A stretch of DNA of 64,000 nt from Gp6-AA40 sp963723495 (GCA_963723495.1 CAVRQR010000010.1:62001-126000), one strand, 5' to 3'. Counted from the stretch's first letter, positions 1 through 8,788 are shown. Numbers and translations are program-made. The notes: a model not told the origin generated them from the letters alone.

Positions 1-244
1 ATCCACCCGTCCCGTCTCCATGGTCGGTGAAGATAACGAACTGCAGACCGGCCCGCCTTGCTGCTGCGGCGATCTCTTCGACCGTACCGGTGCCATCCGA
101 GCGACGTGTGTGCACGTGAATCGCACCACGAATCGGACGGTCGGCTTCTGGGTTCTGAGTAAGAACGACGGGTGACGGGGGCAGCAGATACCACATCACA
201 CCAATCACCACGGCAGTTGCGACTGAGAGCCAACGTCTTCTCAT
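1..244 (-). CDS. PHP-domain metal-dependent phosphoesterase, N-terminal part (cut by window edge)
   Basis: Reading the reverse strand from an ATG at 242-244 gives a hydrophobic N-terminal segment (WLSVATAVVIGVMWYLL), likely a signal peptide or membrane anchor. It is followed by HVHTRRSDGTGT and, about 20 residues later, FTDHGD. These are the first two metal-binding motifs of the PHP phosphoesterase fold. The rest of the gene lies beyond position 1. Its ATG overlaps the stop of the upstream recombinase gene (ATGA), so the two are probably translationally coupled. PHP proteins act as phosphoesterases or nucleases; an exported PHP protein of unknown substrate is the most I can claim. Confidence 0.72.
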   Translation of the reverse strand, partial: MRRRWLSVATAVVIGVMWYLLPPSPVVLTQNPEADRPIRGAIHVHTRRSDGTGTVEEIAAAARRAGLQFVIFTDHGDGTGG

Positions 245-1140
245 GCGCGCGGGTGAAACTGGTCGTAGATGGTGCGCATCCGGTGCTCGAGTACGTGCGT
301 GTAGATCTGCGTCGTCGACAGGTCGGCGTGGCCCAACATCATCTGAATCGCGCGCAGGTCTGCTCCCCTCTCGAGCAGATGCGTCGCAAACGAGTGGCGC
401 AGCATGTGGGGACTGAATGCCGTCGTAATGCTGGCCTGTCGCGCGTAACCTTTGAGGATCTTCCAGAACCCGACACGCGTAAGGCCGATTCCTCCACCCC
501 GCGCGCTGATGAACAGACGCGTGCTGCGCCGTCGTCCGAGCAGCACGACACGCGACTGTTGCAGATAACGTTTGACCCACGTCGCCGCTTCGTCGCCGAT
601 CGGGACGATGCGCTGCTTGTCGCCTTTGCCTGTACATGTCAGATATGAGGCCTCGAGGTTGACATCCGCTGGGCGTAGCGCGACCAGCTCGGAGACGCGC
701 ATACCGGTCGCGTAGAGCAACTCGATGACGGCACGATCGCGCAGTCCGCGCGGTGTTGAAACGTCGGGTTGCGCAATCAGGCGATCGACATCTTCGACCG
801 AGAGGAACCGTGGCAGTACCTTCCACGCACGCGGTGGATGAAGGTCTTCCGAGGGATTCGTCCGCAGCCGTCCGTCTATCAGGAGGAATCGATAGAATCC
901 TCGATAACACGCCACTGCCCGCGCCACCGATCGAGGCGACCGACCTTGTGACATCAATTCGCGCACGAGCGCCTCGAGATCGTGCAGAGTCAATGCCTCG
1001 ACACTCCGTCCACGCCCGGCAGCGAATTCCGCCAGCCCGTTCAGGTCGCGCGCGTAGCTTTCAATCGAGTTCGCCGCCAGGCGGCGCTCGACCGTGAGAT
1101 GCGTGAGATACGCATCCAACGCCGGCACACTGTTGGTCAC
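241..1140 (-). CDS. xerD: Tyrosine recombinase XerC/XerD family
   Basis: A 299-residue protein with the two-domain layout of chromosomal tyrosine recombinases: an N-terminal SAM-like core-binding domain (about residues 1-95) and a C-terminal catalytic domain. The catalytic residues are visible: Arg148 in ATGMRVSEL, Lys172 in GKGDKQR, His245 and Arg248 in HMLRH, His271 in LGHADLSTTQIY and nucleophile Tyr280. Length and motifs match XerC/XerD, which resolve chromosome dimers at dif with FtsK. Whether it is XerC or XerD cannot be settled from one copy; the HADLSTTQIYTHV ending favours XerD. Translation starts at GTG. No integron, phage or transposon genes lie next to it, so a housekeeping role is more likely than a mobile-element integrase. 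Confidence 0.88.
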   Translation of the reverse strand: MTNSVPALDAYLTHLTVERRLAANSIESYARDLNGLAEFAAGRGRSVEALTLHDLEALVRELMSQGRSPRSVARAVACYRGFYRFLLIDGRLRTNPSEDLHPPRAWKVLPRFLSVEDVDRLIAQPDVSTPRGLRDRAVIELLYATGMRVSELVALRPADVNLEASYLTCTGKGDKQRIVPIGDEAATWVKRYLQQSRVVLLGRRRSTRLFISARGGGIGLTRVGFWKILKGYARQASITTAFSPHMLRHSFATHLLERGADLRAIQMMLGHADLSTTQIYTHVLEHRMRTIYDQFHPRA

Positions 1141-1194
1141 ATGGCTCCTGCAGCAGGGTCTCCGAGCGACCCTCTCGGCTAGAATTGTAGTCGT

Positions 1195-2217
1195 ATGCCC
1201 GTGCGTTCAAAGTGGCAATCACTGCCCACCGAGGCGATCAATGCCTTCAGCCTCGGCATCGATAAACTGGCCGCCGACGACATCGTTGACCTGATGCTCA
1301 ACGAAGATCGCAAGATGCTCGAAGCCGTTCGGCGCGAGCGTGAGCGGATTGCGGTTGGCGTCGAGATGATCGCGACCGCATTGCGTAAGGGTGGACGGAT
1401 CGTTTTCGTCGGCGCCGGCACCAGCGGCCGCTTGGGAATTCTCGAGTCGGCCGAAATGCCACCCACGTTCGGCACTGAGCCCGACAACATTCAGGCCGTG
1501 ATGGCTGGCGGCCGCGATGCCATCTTCGCGGCGAAAGAAGGTGTCGAGGATCACTATGAAGAGGGTGCGCGTGCCGTATCGCGCCTGCGTCCGGCGAAGA
1601 AGGACATCGTCATCGGCGTCTCGGCAAGCGGGATGACGCAGTTCGTCCGCGGCGCGCTGACGATCGCGCGCAAAGTCGGCGCGCGGATCATCTTCGTAAC
1701 GTGCGACCCCGGCACCGAACTACAGACGTTCGTCGACCTGACGATCGCGCCAGGCGTCGGCGCCGAAGTGATTGCTGGTTCAACCCGACTGAAGGCGGGA
1801 ACGGCCACGAAGCTCGTACTCAACATGCTCACCACGGGTGCGATGATCCGAACCGGAAAGACTTACGGCAACTTGATGGTCGACGTGCAGACGGGCTCCG
1901 AGAAACTCAAGGATCGCGCCCGCCGCATCGTGAACATTGTCACGGGTCTCGAGTACGACGAAGCCGACCGGTTATTGAAGGTAGCGCACTGGAACGTCAA
2001 GGCAGCCATTGTCATGCAGAAGACCGGCTTGCCCTACACGAAGGCTCTCTCTCGTTTGCGGAAAGCGCACGACTCGATGCGCGAAGCGCTCGGCGAGGAC
2101 ATCGAGCCACGCCTCAGGGGATTGCTGCAGGGTCACGCCGAAGCCGCGGCTGTTGCCAACGAATTCAGCACGACCAAGCCCGCCGATACGGCGACACGCA
2201 AGCGACCGCGGTTATAA
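1195..2217 (+). CDS. murQ: N-acetylmuramic acid 6-phosphate etherase MurQ
   Basis: A 340-residue cytoplasmic SIS-domain enzyme that cleaves the D-lactyl ether of MurNAc 6-phosphate to give GlcNAc 6-phosphate and D-lactate during recycling of the cell's own peptidoglycan. The sugar-phosphate loop GAGTSGRLG is at residues 73-81. Glu84 and Glu115 fall where the known catalytic glutamates of the family sit. It is about 40 residues longer than the usual 300, the extra being a basic C-terminal tail. It is divergent from the recombinase and convergent with nagB, overlapping its 3' end by 6 bp. The neighbouring kinase and NagB supply the preceding and following steps of amino-sugar use. Confidence 0.93.
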   Translation: MPVRSKWQSLPTEAINAFSLGIDKLAADDIVDLMLNEDRKMLEAVRRERERIAVGVEMIATALRKGGRIVFVGAGTSGRLGILESAEMPPTFGTEPDNIQAVMAGGRDAIFAAKEGVEDHYEEGARAVSRLRPAKKDIVIGVSASGMTQFVRGALTIARKVGARIIFVTCDPGTELQTFVDLTIAPGVGAEVIAGSTRLKAGTATKLVLNMLTTGAMIRTGKTYGNLMVDVQTGSEKLKDRARRIVNIVTGLEYDEADRLLKVAHWNVKAAIVMQKTGLPYTKALSRLRKAHDSMREALGEDIEPRLRGLLQGHAEAAAVANEFSTTKPADTATRKRPRL

Positions 2218-2940
2218 CGCCGCCGCCGCCGCGCGATCGAGGTAGACCTCGACGCGGCGATGCAACTGAAGGAAAGACGCTGGCAGTCGTGTCGTCAACG
2301 GGCCTCGCAACATCGCCTGCACAGCCTTTGCTTTCCGCTCGCCAGTTGCGATCAGCACGATCGTCTCGGCGCGCAGGATGGTTCCCATGCCAATCGAGAG
2401 CGCCTCTTTCGGAACTCGAGCGGCGACACCGCCGAACGGGCCGCTGTTCTCCGCCCGTGTCGATTCCAGGAGAGTGATCCGGTGAGTGCGTGCCTGCAGC
2501 ATTGCGCCAGGTTCGTTGAAGCCGACGTGACCGTTCACGCCGATCCCCAGTAGCAGAAGCCCCAATCCGCCGGCGCTGGCGATCGTCTCTTCGTAGCGCT
2601 CGCACTCGACATCAGGATCGGAAGTCAGTCCGTTGAGACTATGCGTTCGTTGCGGGTCAAGGTTGATACCCGACAGCAGGTGTTCGGTGATGAAGCGGCG
2701 GAAGCTTCCGGGTTGAGAACCGTCCAGACCGAGAAACTCATCGAGCACAAACGCCGTGGCGCGCGCGAAATCGACTTCCCCTTCTGAATGGAGACGACGC
2801 AGCTCTGTATATGCCTCAACCGGTGTTCGGCCAGCCGGGAGTCCAATGACGAGATCCGGAGCGCGTCGCAGCGCGTCGGCGACTCGACGCGCGAGCGCGC
2901 GACCCGCGTCCCCTGTGTTCTCGAAGATCGTGACGTCCAA
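2212..2940 (-). CDS. nagB: Glucosamine-6-phosphate deaminase NagB
   Basis: A 242-residue protein, the same length as the short (Bacillus-type) NagB enzymes. It carries VLDEF (Asp67, general base) and GIGVNGHVGFNEPG (residues 132-145, His138 for ring opening). The NGH form instead of the E. coli DGH form is normal for the short class. It converts glucosamine 6-phosphate to fructose 6-phosphate and ammonia, sending recycled amino sugar to glycolysis. It lies 4 bp downstream of the kinase on the same strand, so the two form an operon. A 6-phosphogluconolactonase is the nearest alternative in the fold superfamily but would lack the GHxGFNEP motif. No deacetylase (NagA) gene is seen in this window. 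Confidence 0.9.
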   Translation of the reverse strand: MDVTIFENTGDAGRALARRVADALRRAPDLVIGLPAGRTPVEAYTELRRLHSEGEVDFARATAFVLDEFLGLDGSQPGSFRRFITEHLLSGINLDPQRTHSLNGLTSDPDVECERYEETIASAGGLGLLLLGIGVNGHVGFNEPGAMLQARTHRITLLESTRAENSGPFGGVAARVPKEALSIGMGTILRAETIVLIATGERKAKAVQAMLRGPLTTRLPASFLQLHRRVEVYLDRAAAAAL

Positions 2941-2944
2941 TGTC

Positions 2945-3880
2945 TTAGCGGTAGACCGGAAGTGATAGGGTTCCGCGCGCAGCCGCCAGGGCCAATGTCA
3001 CTGCGCCGCGTGCCGGTTCGACTTCGAGCGGTCGTACCTCGCTTCGCGGCGCAACTTCAGCCATCCGTTCGCAGACGTCCGAGGCGAGTGCCGGGATCGC
3101 GCGGAAGATTCCGCCGGCCAGGATGGTTGGAAAGACGTCTCCACGCATGCCTAATCTGGTCACTACAGAGGCCGCTGCAGCAACGAGTTCCTCCCCTGCC
3201 CGCGCGAGGATATGCGATGCGACGGCGTCGCCCTCCAGCATCGCCTGTTGAACGACGTCCGCGAGCCCCGCCACAAGCGGCCGTTGCAGTCCGCGATCGT
3301 AGATCGCGTGAATCAGTTCTGATGGCGTGGCCAACTGCATCTCGGCCAGCACCAGATCCGTAAGGCGTGTCGCGGGGCCCCGACCGTCGAAGGCTCGAAC
3401 CACTGCCGCAAGAGCAGCACGGCCGATCCAGAATCCACCGCCCTCATCGCCGAGCAGATACCCCCACCCCCCTGCGCGCGCGGCGCGCCTGGTCGTGTCC
3501 ACGCCATACGCGATCGATCCTGTTCCAGCGACGATCACCACACCAGCCTGTTCCCCGGCTCCCGCAACCAGCGCAACCACAGCGTCGTTGACCACGACAG
3601 CTGGTGTCTTGAAACCGATCCGCCGCATGATGCCCTCGACGGCTGTCGCATCGCTGGGCCGATCGACGCCCGCAATTCCCAGACAAATCGCATCGGGGCG
3701 AATATCGCGCGAGCCAATCGTCTCTTCCATCACCCGATGTAACACCTTCTCGACCTCGAGTTCGCCCGAGGCCTGGAGGTTGGCTCCGCCAGCGTGTGAC
3801 TCCGCCAGGACGTGGCCCTTGTCGTCAGCCAGCAGGCACACCGTCTTCGTGCCACCAGCATCGATACCGAGGACATGCAT
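2945..3880 (-). CDS. BadF/BadG/BcrA/BcrD-type N-acetylglucosamine/MurNAc kinase
   Basis: A 311-residue ASKHA-fold sugar kinase. The N-terminus MHVLGIDAGGTKT is the phosphate-1 motif and fixes the start. The adenosine-binding region VVIVAGTGSIAYG and GGWGYLLGDEGGGFWIG follow, as in GlcNAc kinases and in clostridial MurK. It probably phosphorylates GlcNAc and/or MurNAc at the 6-hydroxyl. The product is handled by MurQ (convergent neighbour) and, after deacetylation, by NagB (next gene, 4 bp away). Only about 37 bp separate its start from that of the divergent GH-like gene, so the two probably share a compact control region. The exact sugar cannot be decided from sequence alone. Confidence 0.85.
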   Translation of the reverse strand: MHVLGIDAGGTKTVCLLADDKGHVLAESHAGGANLQASGELEVEKVLHRVMEETIGSRDIRPDAICLGIAGVDRPSDATAVEGIMRRIGFKTPAVVVNDAVVALVAGAGEQAGVVIVAGTGSIAYGVDTTRRAARAGGWGYLLGDEGGGFWIGRAALAAVVRAFDGRGPATRLTDLVLAEMQLATPSELIHAIYDRGLQRPLVAGLADVVQQAMLEGDAVASHILARAGEELVAAAASVVTRLGMRGDVFPTILAGGIFRAIPALASDVCERMAEVAPRSEVRPLEVEPARGAVTLALAAARGTLSLPVYR

Positions 3881-3917
3881 CGTGAATGCGTCAAGTATGG
3901 TACATTCGGCACCTTTG

Positions 3918-4985
3918 ATGGCGAACGGCAGAAGCCGATCCTGCCGCCCGCTCCGGCGCGCGGGCATTCCGCTTCGAATCGCTTCGGCAGTGTTGATGAT
4001 CGCCACCGTGCACATCGCCGGTTCTGCAGCCGGTGACGCGCCTGTGCGCGCGCTCTGGATACCGCTGTCTGCATTGACCTCTGCGACCAGCATCGAGCGA
4101 ACGATCTCGTCGGCAGTGTCGGCGGGCTTCGACGGTATCGTTGCACCGCTCATCGGTGCTCGAGTTGACTCGGAATCGTTCGACGGTGGATCTGAGTTAG
4201 TGCGTCGCGCGCGCGAGCGCGGCCTTGGGACGCACGTCTCCATTCCCGTCAACCTTGCCGCTGCCGTCGGCGAGCTTCCGCCGTCGCGCGATCACGTCAT
4301 CTACCAGCATCCTGAATGGCTGATGGTCCCTCGTCAGCTCGCCCCGGAGTTGCTCAAGACCGACGTGCGAAGCCCCGCGTATCTGGGACAGATCTCACGT
4401 TGGACCCGCACCAATGCAAACCGCGTGGACGGTCTCTATGTATCGCCGCTCGATCCGGCAGCCGCGGCGTATCTCGTGAAGTCGGTACTGGCCGCCGTCG
4501 GACGATACGCAGTCGATGGTGTGTATCTGGAGACACTCGACTTCCCCGGCGAGGACTTCGACTACAGCCGGCGAGCCATGGAACTGTTCCGCACGCGAAT
4601 GCGTGCGGCGCTGTCGCTCGCCGAGCGCGCTCGTCTCGATGAAATCGAAGCGATCGATCCCTTGGCGTACGCGGAAGAGTTTCCCGACGAATGGCGACGG
4701 TTCAGGGAATCGGCACTCACGGATCTGCTCGGGCAGTTGCGCAACGCGCTCAAGGCGATGAGCCCTGCTGTCTCCGTGGCCGTTGCGACTCGTGCAGATG
4801 CCGACGCGTCGCTTCGTGAACATTTCCAGGCTTGGCGTTTGTGGCTCGATCAAGGCATGGCCGACCGGGTCGGGTATCGAAGCCGAACGACCGGTACCGT
4901 CCTTTTGTCTCCGGACGGTGCGTTCGCGTCCGAGCCTGATCGCCTGCCGACTGTCCAGACCGCAGGCGCCGGTGGCCCACGATAG
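3918..4985 (+). CDS. Exported glycosyl hydrolase-like (YngK/GHL10-type) protein
   Basis: About 355 residues from the ATG at 3918; an in-frame ATG at 3897 is an alternative. The N-terminus has basic residues and then a hydrophobic stretch ending at AGSAAGDA, a likely signal peptide. Features typical of the GH10-like uncharacterised family are seen: RALWIPLSALTSATSIERTI near the start, FDGIVAPLIG, and VDGVYLETLDFPG, a TIM-barrel strand followed by acidic residues. A murein-derived or polysaccharide substrate is plausible because of the adjacent murQ, kinase and beta-lactamase-fold genes, but none is shown. It stops 5 bp before the next gene, so the two are probably co-transcribed. Confidence 0.65.
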   Translation: MANGRSRSCRPLRRAGIPLRIASAVLMIATVHIAGSAAGDAPVRALWIPLSALTSATSIERTISSAVSAGFDGIVAPLIGARVDSESFDGGSELVRRARERGLGTHVSIPVNLAAAVGELPPSRDHVIYQHPEWLMVPRQLAPELLKTDVRSPAYLGQISRWTRTNANRVDGLYVSPLDPAAAAYLVKSVLAAVGRYAVDGVYLETLDFPGEDFDYSRRAMELFRTRMRAALSLAERARLDEIEAIDPLAYAEEFPDEWRRFRESALTDLLGQLRNALKAMSPAVSVAVATRADADASLREHFQAWRLWLDQGMADRVGYRSRTTGTVLLSPDGAFASEPDRLPTVQTAGAGGPR

Positions 4986-4990
4986 GAGCC

Positions 4991-6052
4991 GTGGCGCCGA
5001 CATTCACCGCGGCGCGGGAGTTACTCGAGCGGGCGGTCGCCGACAAATCCTTTCCCGCCGCCGTCGTTGAAGTCGGAACCCCCCACCGGCCGCTGTGGCG
5101 CCAGGCCTTTGGCCAACTGTCTTTCGAGCCCGCCGCACCTCCGACGCGAGACGACACCTACTTCGACCTGGCATCACTGACGAAGGTACTCGCCACGACA
5201 CCGTTCGTGATGCGAATCGTCGAGCGGGGCGGGCTCGGTCTCGACGATTCGGTGTCCACCCATCTGCCATTCTGGCGCGACACGCATCCCGGGCCGCCAG
5301 TAACCATTCGCGATCTGCTGGCACACTGCAGCGGTTTACCGGCGCACCTGCCCTTCTTTCGCGAGCATGCCGGTCGAATCGCATTCGAGCAGGCGATCGG
5401 CGGTACGTCACTCGACTACGAACCTCGCTCGAAGTCGGTCTACAGCGATATCGGATTCATGCTCCTGGGGTTCGTTCTCGAGGACATCGCTCCCCTGCCC
5501 GTCCAGTTCGACACCTTGATGCAACAGATGGGTGGCGTCCAAGATCTACAGTTTCATCCACCGAAGTCGTGGCGAATGAGAATGGCGCCGACCAGGCGCG
5601 ACGCATGGCGTGGGCGACTCCTCATCGGAGAAGTCGATGACGACAACGCGTGGGCGCTCGGCGGCGCCGCGGGTCATGCGGGACTCTTCGGCACGGCGCA
5701 AGCCGTCGGCGAATGCGCGCGTCATCTGCTCCAGATTCTTGAAGGCAGGAAGGGCGTCTTTCAGCAACAGACGCTTCGCACCTTCGTGACCCGCCGTACG
5801 GATGTGCCAGGCAGTTCGCGCGCACTTGGCTGGGACACAATGCTGCCAACGTCGTCGTGCGGGACGCGCCTTTCACCGCTCGCGTTCGGACACGTGGGGT
5901 TTACGGGAACATCGCTCTGGATCGATCCGGAATCAGGAGTCTACGTCGTGTTGCTGACCAACCGGGTTCATCCGACATCCGACAACGACGCGATCAAAAG
6001 AGTGCGTCCTGCGCTGCACGACGCTGTGATGGAAGAACTCGGAAAGAACTAA
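4991..6052 (+). CDS. Serine hydrolase of the class C beta-lactamase/penicillin-binding fold
   Basis: A 353-residue protein with the three motifs of the fold: SxxK as SLTK (Ser62, Lys65), YxS/N as YSD (Tyr151, Ser152, Asp153) and a C-terminal HVGFTG replacing KTG. These changes are common in esterase, D,D-peptidase or aminohydrolase members such as the YfeW/EstB type, and argue against a dedicated beta-lactamase. No clear signal peptide is seen, which is odd for a cell-wall enzyme; the true start may be elsewhere. The chosen start is GTG with an AGGAG only 2-3 bases upstream, an unusually short spacing. Its place after the murQ/nagB group suggests a muropeptide-related role (inference). Confidence 0.75.
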   Translation: MAPTFTAARELLERAVADKSFPAAVVEVGTPHRPLWRQAFGQLSFEPAAPPTRDDTYFDLASLTKVLATTPFVMRIVERGGLGLDDSVSTHLPFWRDTHPGPPVTIRDLLAHCSGLPAHLPFFREHAGRIAFEQAIGGTSLDYEPRSKSVYSDIGFMLLGFVLEDIAPLPVQFDTLMQQMGGVQDLQFHPPKSWRMRMAPTRRDAWRGRLLIGEVDDDNAWALGGAAGHAGLFGTAQAVGECARHLLQILEGRKGVFQQQTLRTFVTRRTDVPGSSRALGWDTMLPTSSCGTRLSPLAFGHVGFTGTSLWIDPESGVYVVLLTNRVHPTSDNDAIKRVRPALHDAVMEELGKN

Positions 6053-6058
6053 GTCAGG

Positions 6059-6898
6059 TCAGCGGCCAGTACCCATCGGCGAAAAGCCGCTGCGGCCGCG
6101 CGTGCCGCCCGGAGGCGGCGCAGCGGTTCCGGAGCGACCGGGACCAGTTCCTCCGCGACCACCTGCTCGTCCTCCCCGGCCGCCAGGCGCCTGCCCACCC
6201 GATCCGGGTGGACCACCGGCCGCGAGAGTGGATTGCACCGCCATGAAGACCCACTGGTTGTACTTGTCCTTGCCGTTGTACAGCCGCATCGAGGTCTCAG
6301 TGCTCTTGCTTGCGACAGCGAGAATGCCGCCACTACCGCCTCCCTGGGCATTGGCGGCTTGTCCGGCGGCTGTCTGAGCTCCGCGACCTATCGGCGTGAA
6401 GGTGCTGCCTCGGCTAATCGGAGAGAAGCCAGAGTCGGACTGCGTGCCACGTCCCATTCCTTGCGAGCCCGACCCGCTCGTCTGCCCGCGGCCGAACGGC
6501 GACGCGCCCCCTCGCGCTCCTGCGCCGCGACCTCGCAGGGCATCCTGCGTCTGCTGCGGTGTCGTGCTGAGCGATTCAGCGAGTTCGGGACTGGCTGGAC
6601 CGAGGAATTGAAAGTCGCCCCCAGTGATCGGGTCCTTGTATTTCTTTCGGAGGAATCGCTGATCGATCAGAACATCGACATCAGGCGGCAACGCGTTCGC
6701 GTACTTGCGCTGGAACAAGGCGATTGCCCGCGCGTATTGCTCGCCTCGGAAGACGAGTTCGGCCTCCCGCTCGCGACGGGCAACGGTTTTGTAGACCGGC
6801 ATCGCGGTGCTGAGCATGATCGCCATCACACTCATGGCGACCAGCAGCGCGGCCATCGCATAGCCGCGCTCCGATCGCCGCGAGTGCGCATCCCTCAT
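6059..6898 (-). CDS. Type II secretion pseudopilin-like protein with long Gly/Arg/Ser-rich tail
   Basis: 279 residues. The N-terminus (MRDAHSRRSERG, then YAMAALLVAMSVMAIMLSTAMP) resembles a prepilin leader and transmembrane helix, and AELVFRGEQYARAIALFQRKY matches GspG-like bacterial pseudopilins. However, the residues after the putative cleavage Gly are Tyr-Ala-Met-Ala-Ala, so the glutamate normally at mature position 5 is absent. From about residue 125 onwards it is low-complexity Gly/Arg/Ser/Pro sequence with repeated GRG/RGG. A short ordered segment (ILAVASKSTETSMRLYNGKDKYNQWVF in outline) sits within it. The ATG overlaps the stop of the preceding Ig/PKD gene by one base (TGATG). It is the last gene of the secretion operon. 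Confidence 0.68.
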   Translation of the reverse strand: MRDAHSRRSERGYAMAALLVAMSVMAIMLSTAMPVYKTVARREREAELVFRGEQYARAIALFQRKYANALPPDVDVLIDQRFLRKKYKDPITGGDFQFLGPASPELAESLSTTPQQTQDALRGRGAGARGGASPFGRGQTSGSGSQGMGRGTQSDSGFSPISRGSTFTPIGRGAQTAAGQAANAQGGGSGGILAVASKSTETSMRLYNGKDKYNQWVFMAVQSTLAAGGPPGSGGQAPGGRGGRAGGRGGTGPGRSGTAAPPPGGTRGRSGFSPMGTGR

Positions 6899-7900
6899 CA
6901 GAAATCTCCAAGGAGGAACTGCGTCGATGCAACCAGCGTCTGGCCATTCGTGAGAGCGATCGTCACCTCTCACTGTTCTGGCCGTCATCTCGTCAGTCGT
7001 GTAGACGTGAGAGGTGGTCGGGCCATTTGTGGTCGCCGACGAGCCGTCGCCGAACTCCCACTCGAACCTGGTTGCCTGAATCGAGGCATCGGCGGGATTC
7101 ACAGTCACGGTGGCTGTAAAGTTCACTGTCTGTCCGCCAGAACCAGGCACGGCAGTCACCGGCGTCGCCGTTAATGTTGCGGTGGCGACGCTCGCGGGAT
7201 CGCGACGAGTGACAGTAACAGCAGCACTCGTCTTGGCACCGGCCGACGCCGTCACCGACGCAGTGCCATTCGTCGTCAGCGTGGTCCGAGCCTGACCGCT
7301 CGCGTCAGTAATCGCGGTAGGGCTGCTCAGCTGCCCCTCTGTCGACGCGAACGTCACGAGAATTCCGGACAAGCTGCGGCCATTGACCGCGACGACAGTG
7401 GCCAGCAGGTCCACAGTTCCACCGCTGGAGGGAACTGAACCGGGATTCGCAGCGAGCGAAACGGTTTCGACGGCAGCGGCTCCAACGGTGATCCGCACGG
7501 TGTTGCTGCTTGTCGCGGTATTCCCATCCCCATTCCCATTGCCGCTGCCAGTCCCCGCGCCCACGCCACCAGAGATAGCCGTGACATCCGCGAGGCCTGA
7601 CGAATCACCAGCGACAAAAGTCACAACGGCGTACCCATTCCTCGTTTGCGCCTCGGCCGGCTCCATCCGCCCCAAGTTGGTTGTAAAGCGCACTGTGGTG
7701 CCATTCTGGACGGAGCTGCCGCCCTCCTCGACCACGAATGCCGTCACCTCAGTAGTCCCGCCGACCGGGACGAAGCTGGTCGCCGCGGTGATCGTGAGCG
7801 CTGACCCTGTCGGTGCCGTCAAGGGCATCGTATCGCAGGCCGCTGCCACGAGTGCCAGCACGACGCCGCATACAAGACTGAAACGAGTGACCATGCTCAT
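6898..7900 (-). CDS. Ig-like (Big_1) and PKD domain lipoprotein, one frame break
   Basis: The ATG at 7900 overlaps the stop of the GspG-like gene (ATGA). A lipoprotein signal ends in LVAAACD (Cys about residue 22). Two bacterial Ig-like group 1 segments follow (VPVGGTTEVTAFV and VPSSGGTVDLLATVV, with RTTLTTNGTASVTA). A PKD-like module with WEFGDGSS and TTSHVYT ends the protein. At about 6970 the frame is broken by one apparent extra G; in the other frame the PKD strand resumes as VTIALTNGQTLVASTQFLLGDF and stops at 6898-6900. Without the repair the reading runs into the next gene as an artificial fusion. A surface or periplasmic adhesive or scaffold role tied to the secretion apparatus is inferred from the operon. 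Confidence 0.75.
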
Positions 7901-8316
7901 TCCCATTCAGAGTAAAGCTTTCCGTCGGATCCCGTCTGATCGGCGCCGCTTTTGACGTCCCAGATCCCCGGCTCGGCCGCAGGATTCGCCGGATCGGAAT
8001 CGGACTGTATCTGTTGCCACGTGTCTGCCGACCTTGTGAACGGATCCGGCGGGATGCTTCTCAGGTACTTCTCCGTCACCAGCGTCTGCAGATCGGATGG
8101 GTACTTGCCTTTGTCAGCGTAGTACTCATCGATTGCTTTGCGCATCTGGAAGAGATCCTCCTTGAGCGCCGCTTCTCTCCCGCGCGTCACGCTGTTGCTG
8201 TACACAGCCAAGCTCACACCCGCCAGCAGGACGAGCAGGACCATGACGATCAGCAACTCGATCAGCGTGAAGCCGTCGCGACGTCGCACCGACGCCAGTT
8301 GAAACCATCGCACCAT
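7897..8316 (-). CDS. gspG: Type II secretion major pseudopilin GspG-like
   Basis: A 139-residue type IV pilin-like protein. The prepilin peptidase site is clear: RRRDG then FTLIELLIVMVLLVLLAGVSLAVY, with Phe at +1 and Glu at +5. The body contains REAALKEDLFQMRKAIDEYY and KYPSDLQTLV, then PDPFT and W(D)VKS near the end, the GspG pattern of a short C-terminal domain with a calcium-site-like loop. It would form the pseudopilus that drives substrates through the secretin. It is embedded in the operon between another pseudopilin and the Ig/PKD lipoprotein. No prepilin peptidase gene is present in this window. Confidence 0.88.
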   Translation of the reverse strand: MVRWFQLASVRRRDGFTLIELLIVMVLLVLLAGVSLAVYSNSVTRGREAALKEDLFQMRKAIDEYYADKGKYPSDLQTLVTEKYLRSIPPDPFTRSADTWQQIQSDSDPANPAAEPGIWDVKSGADQTGSDGKLYSEWE

Positions 8317-8322
8317 GTGGAA

Positions 8323-8788
8323 TTACCAGTCTTTGTACTTGGTTCCGTCGAGCGCCGTTCCTTCGCTCTTCGTGTACACGTCGAACACGTTCTGTCCACC
8401 CCACGACGTCGTATCGGGATCGTCTTGATAGGACCGCAGTCCCCATTCGTCCTTCGTCATGGGATCGACTGGAATCCGTCGCAGGAACTTCAGCTTTCGA
8501 CCCGATGCATCGTTGGCGACGGAGACACCGTCAACCAGAGTCTCGAGATCAGGTGGATACCCTTCGTTGGCCGGCTCGAGCTCGGTTGAGGGGATGAGCC
8601 CCTGATCCACGGCGTCCTTGAACTTATCGAGCGCGGTGCGCATCTCGCGCAGCGCAGCGCCGCAGTTCCGCTTCACGCTGGCGTTGTGATGTCACCTGGG
8701 CCAGCGGCATCACCGTCGACGCGAGGACCAGCAGAATCGTCGTGACGACCACCAACTCGATAAACGTGAATCCGCGCTCAGTCTTCAC
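8323..8788 (-). CDS. GspG-like pseudopilin, one frame break
   Basis: Starts with GTG at 8786-8788, overlapping the secretin stop (GTGA). The first frame reads KTERG, then FTFIELVVVTTILLVLAS and QREAELRR, a prepilin leader with Phe +1 and Glu +5. At about 8656 an apparent extra base (A on the plus strand) shifts the frame. The rest continues as ALREMRTALDKFKDAVDQG, YPPDLETLVDGV and FLRRIPVDPMTKDEWGLRSY, all GspG-family segments. Removal of that single base restores a protein of about 154 residues. It is a second pseudopilin of the same apparatus; with two GspG-like genes, one may be a minor pseudopilin. Confidence 0.8.

Noticed and set aside
3327..3917. Long N-terminal part of the GH-like protein
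   Set aside because: It is antisense to the kinase gene, and a signal peptide begins at about 3918.
4991..6052. True beta-lactamase conferring resistance
   Set aside because: The KTG box is replaced by HVG, YSN by YSD and there is no clear signal peptide, which fits esterase or peptidase relatives better.
6059..7906. A single 615-residue protein joining Ig/PKD domains to a pilin-like domain
   Set aside because: The PKD strand resumes in another frame and ends at 6898, exactly where the pilin ATG begins. The fusion arises from one apparent extra base near 6970.
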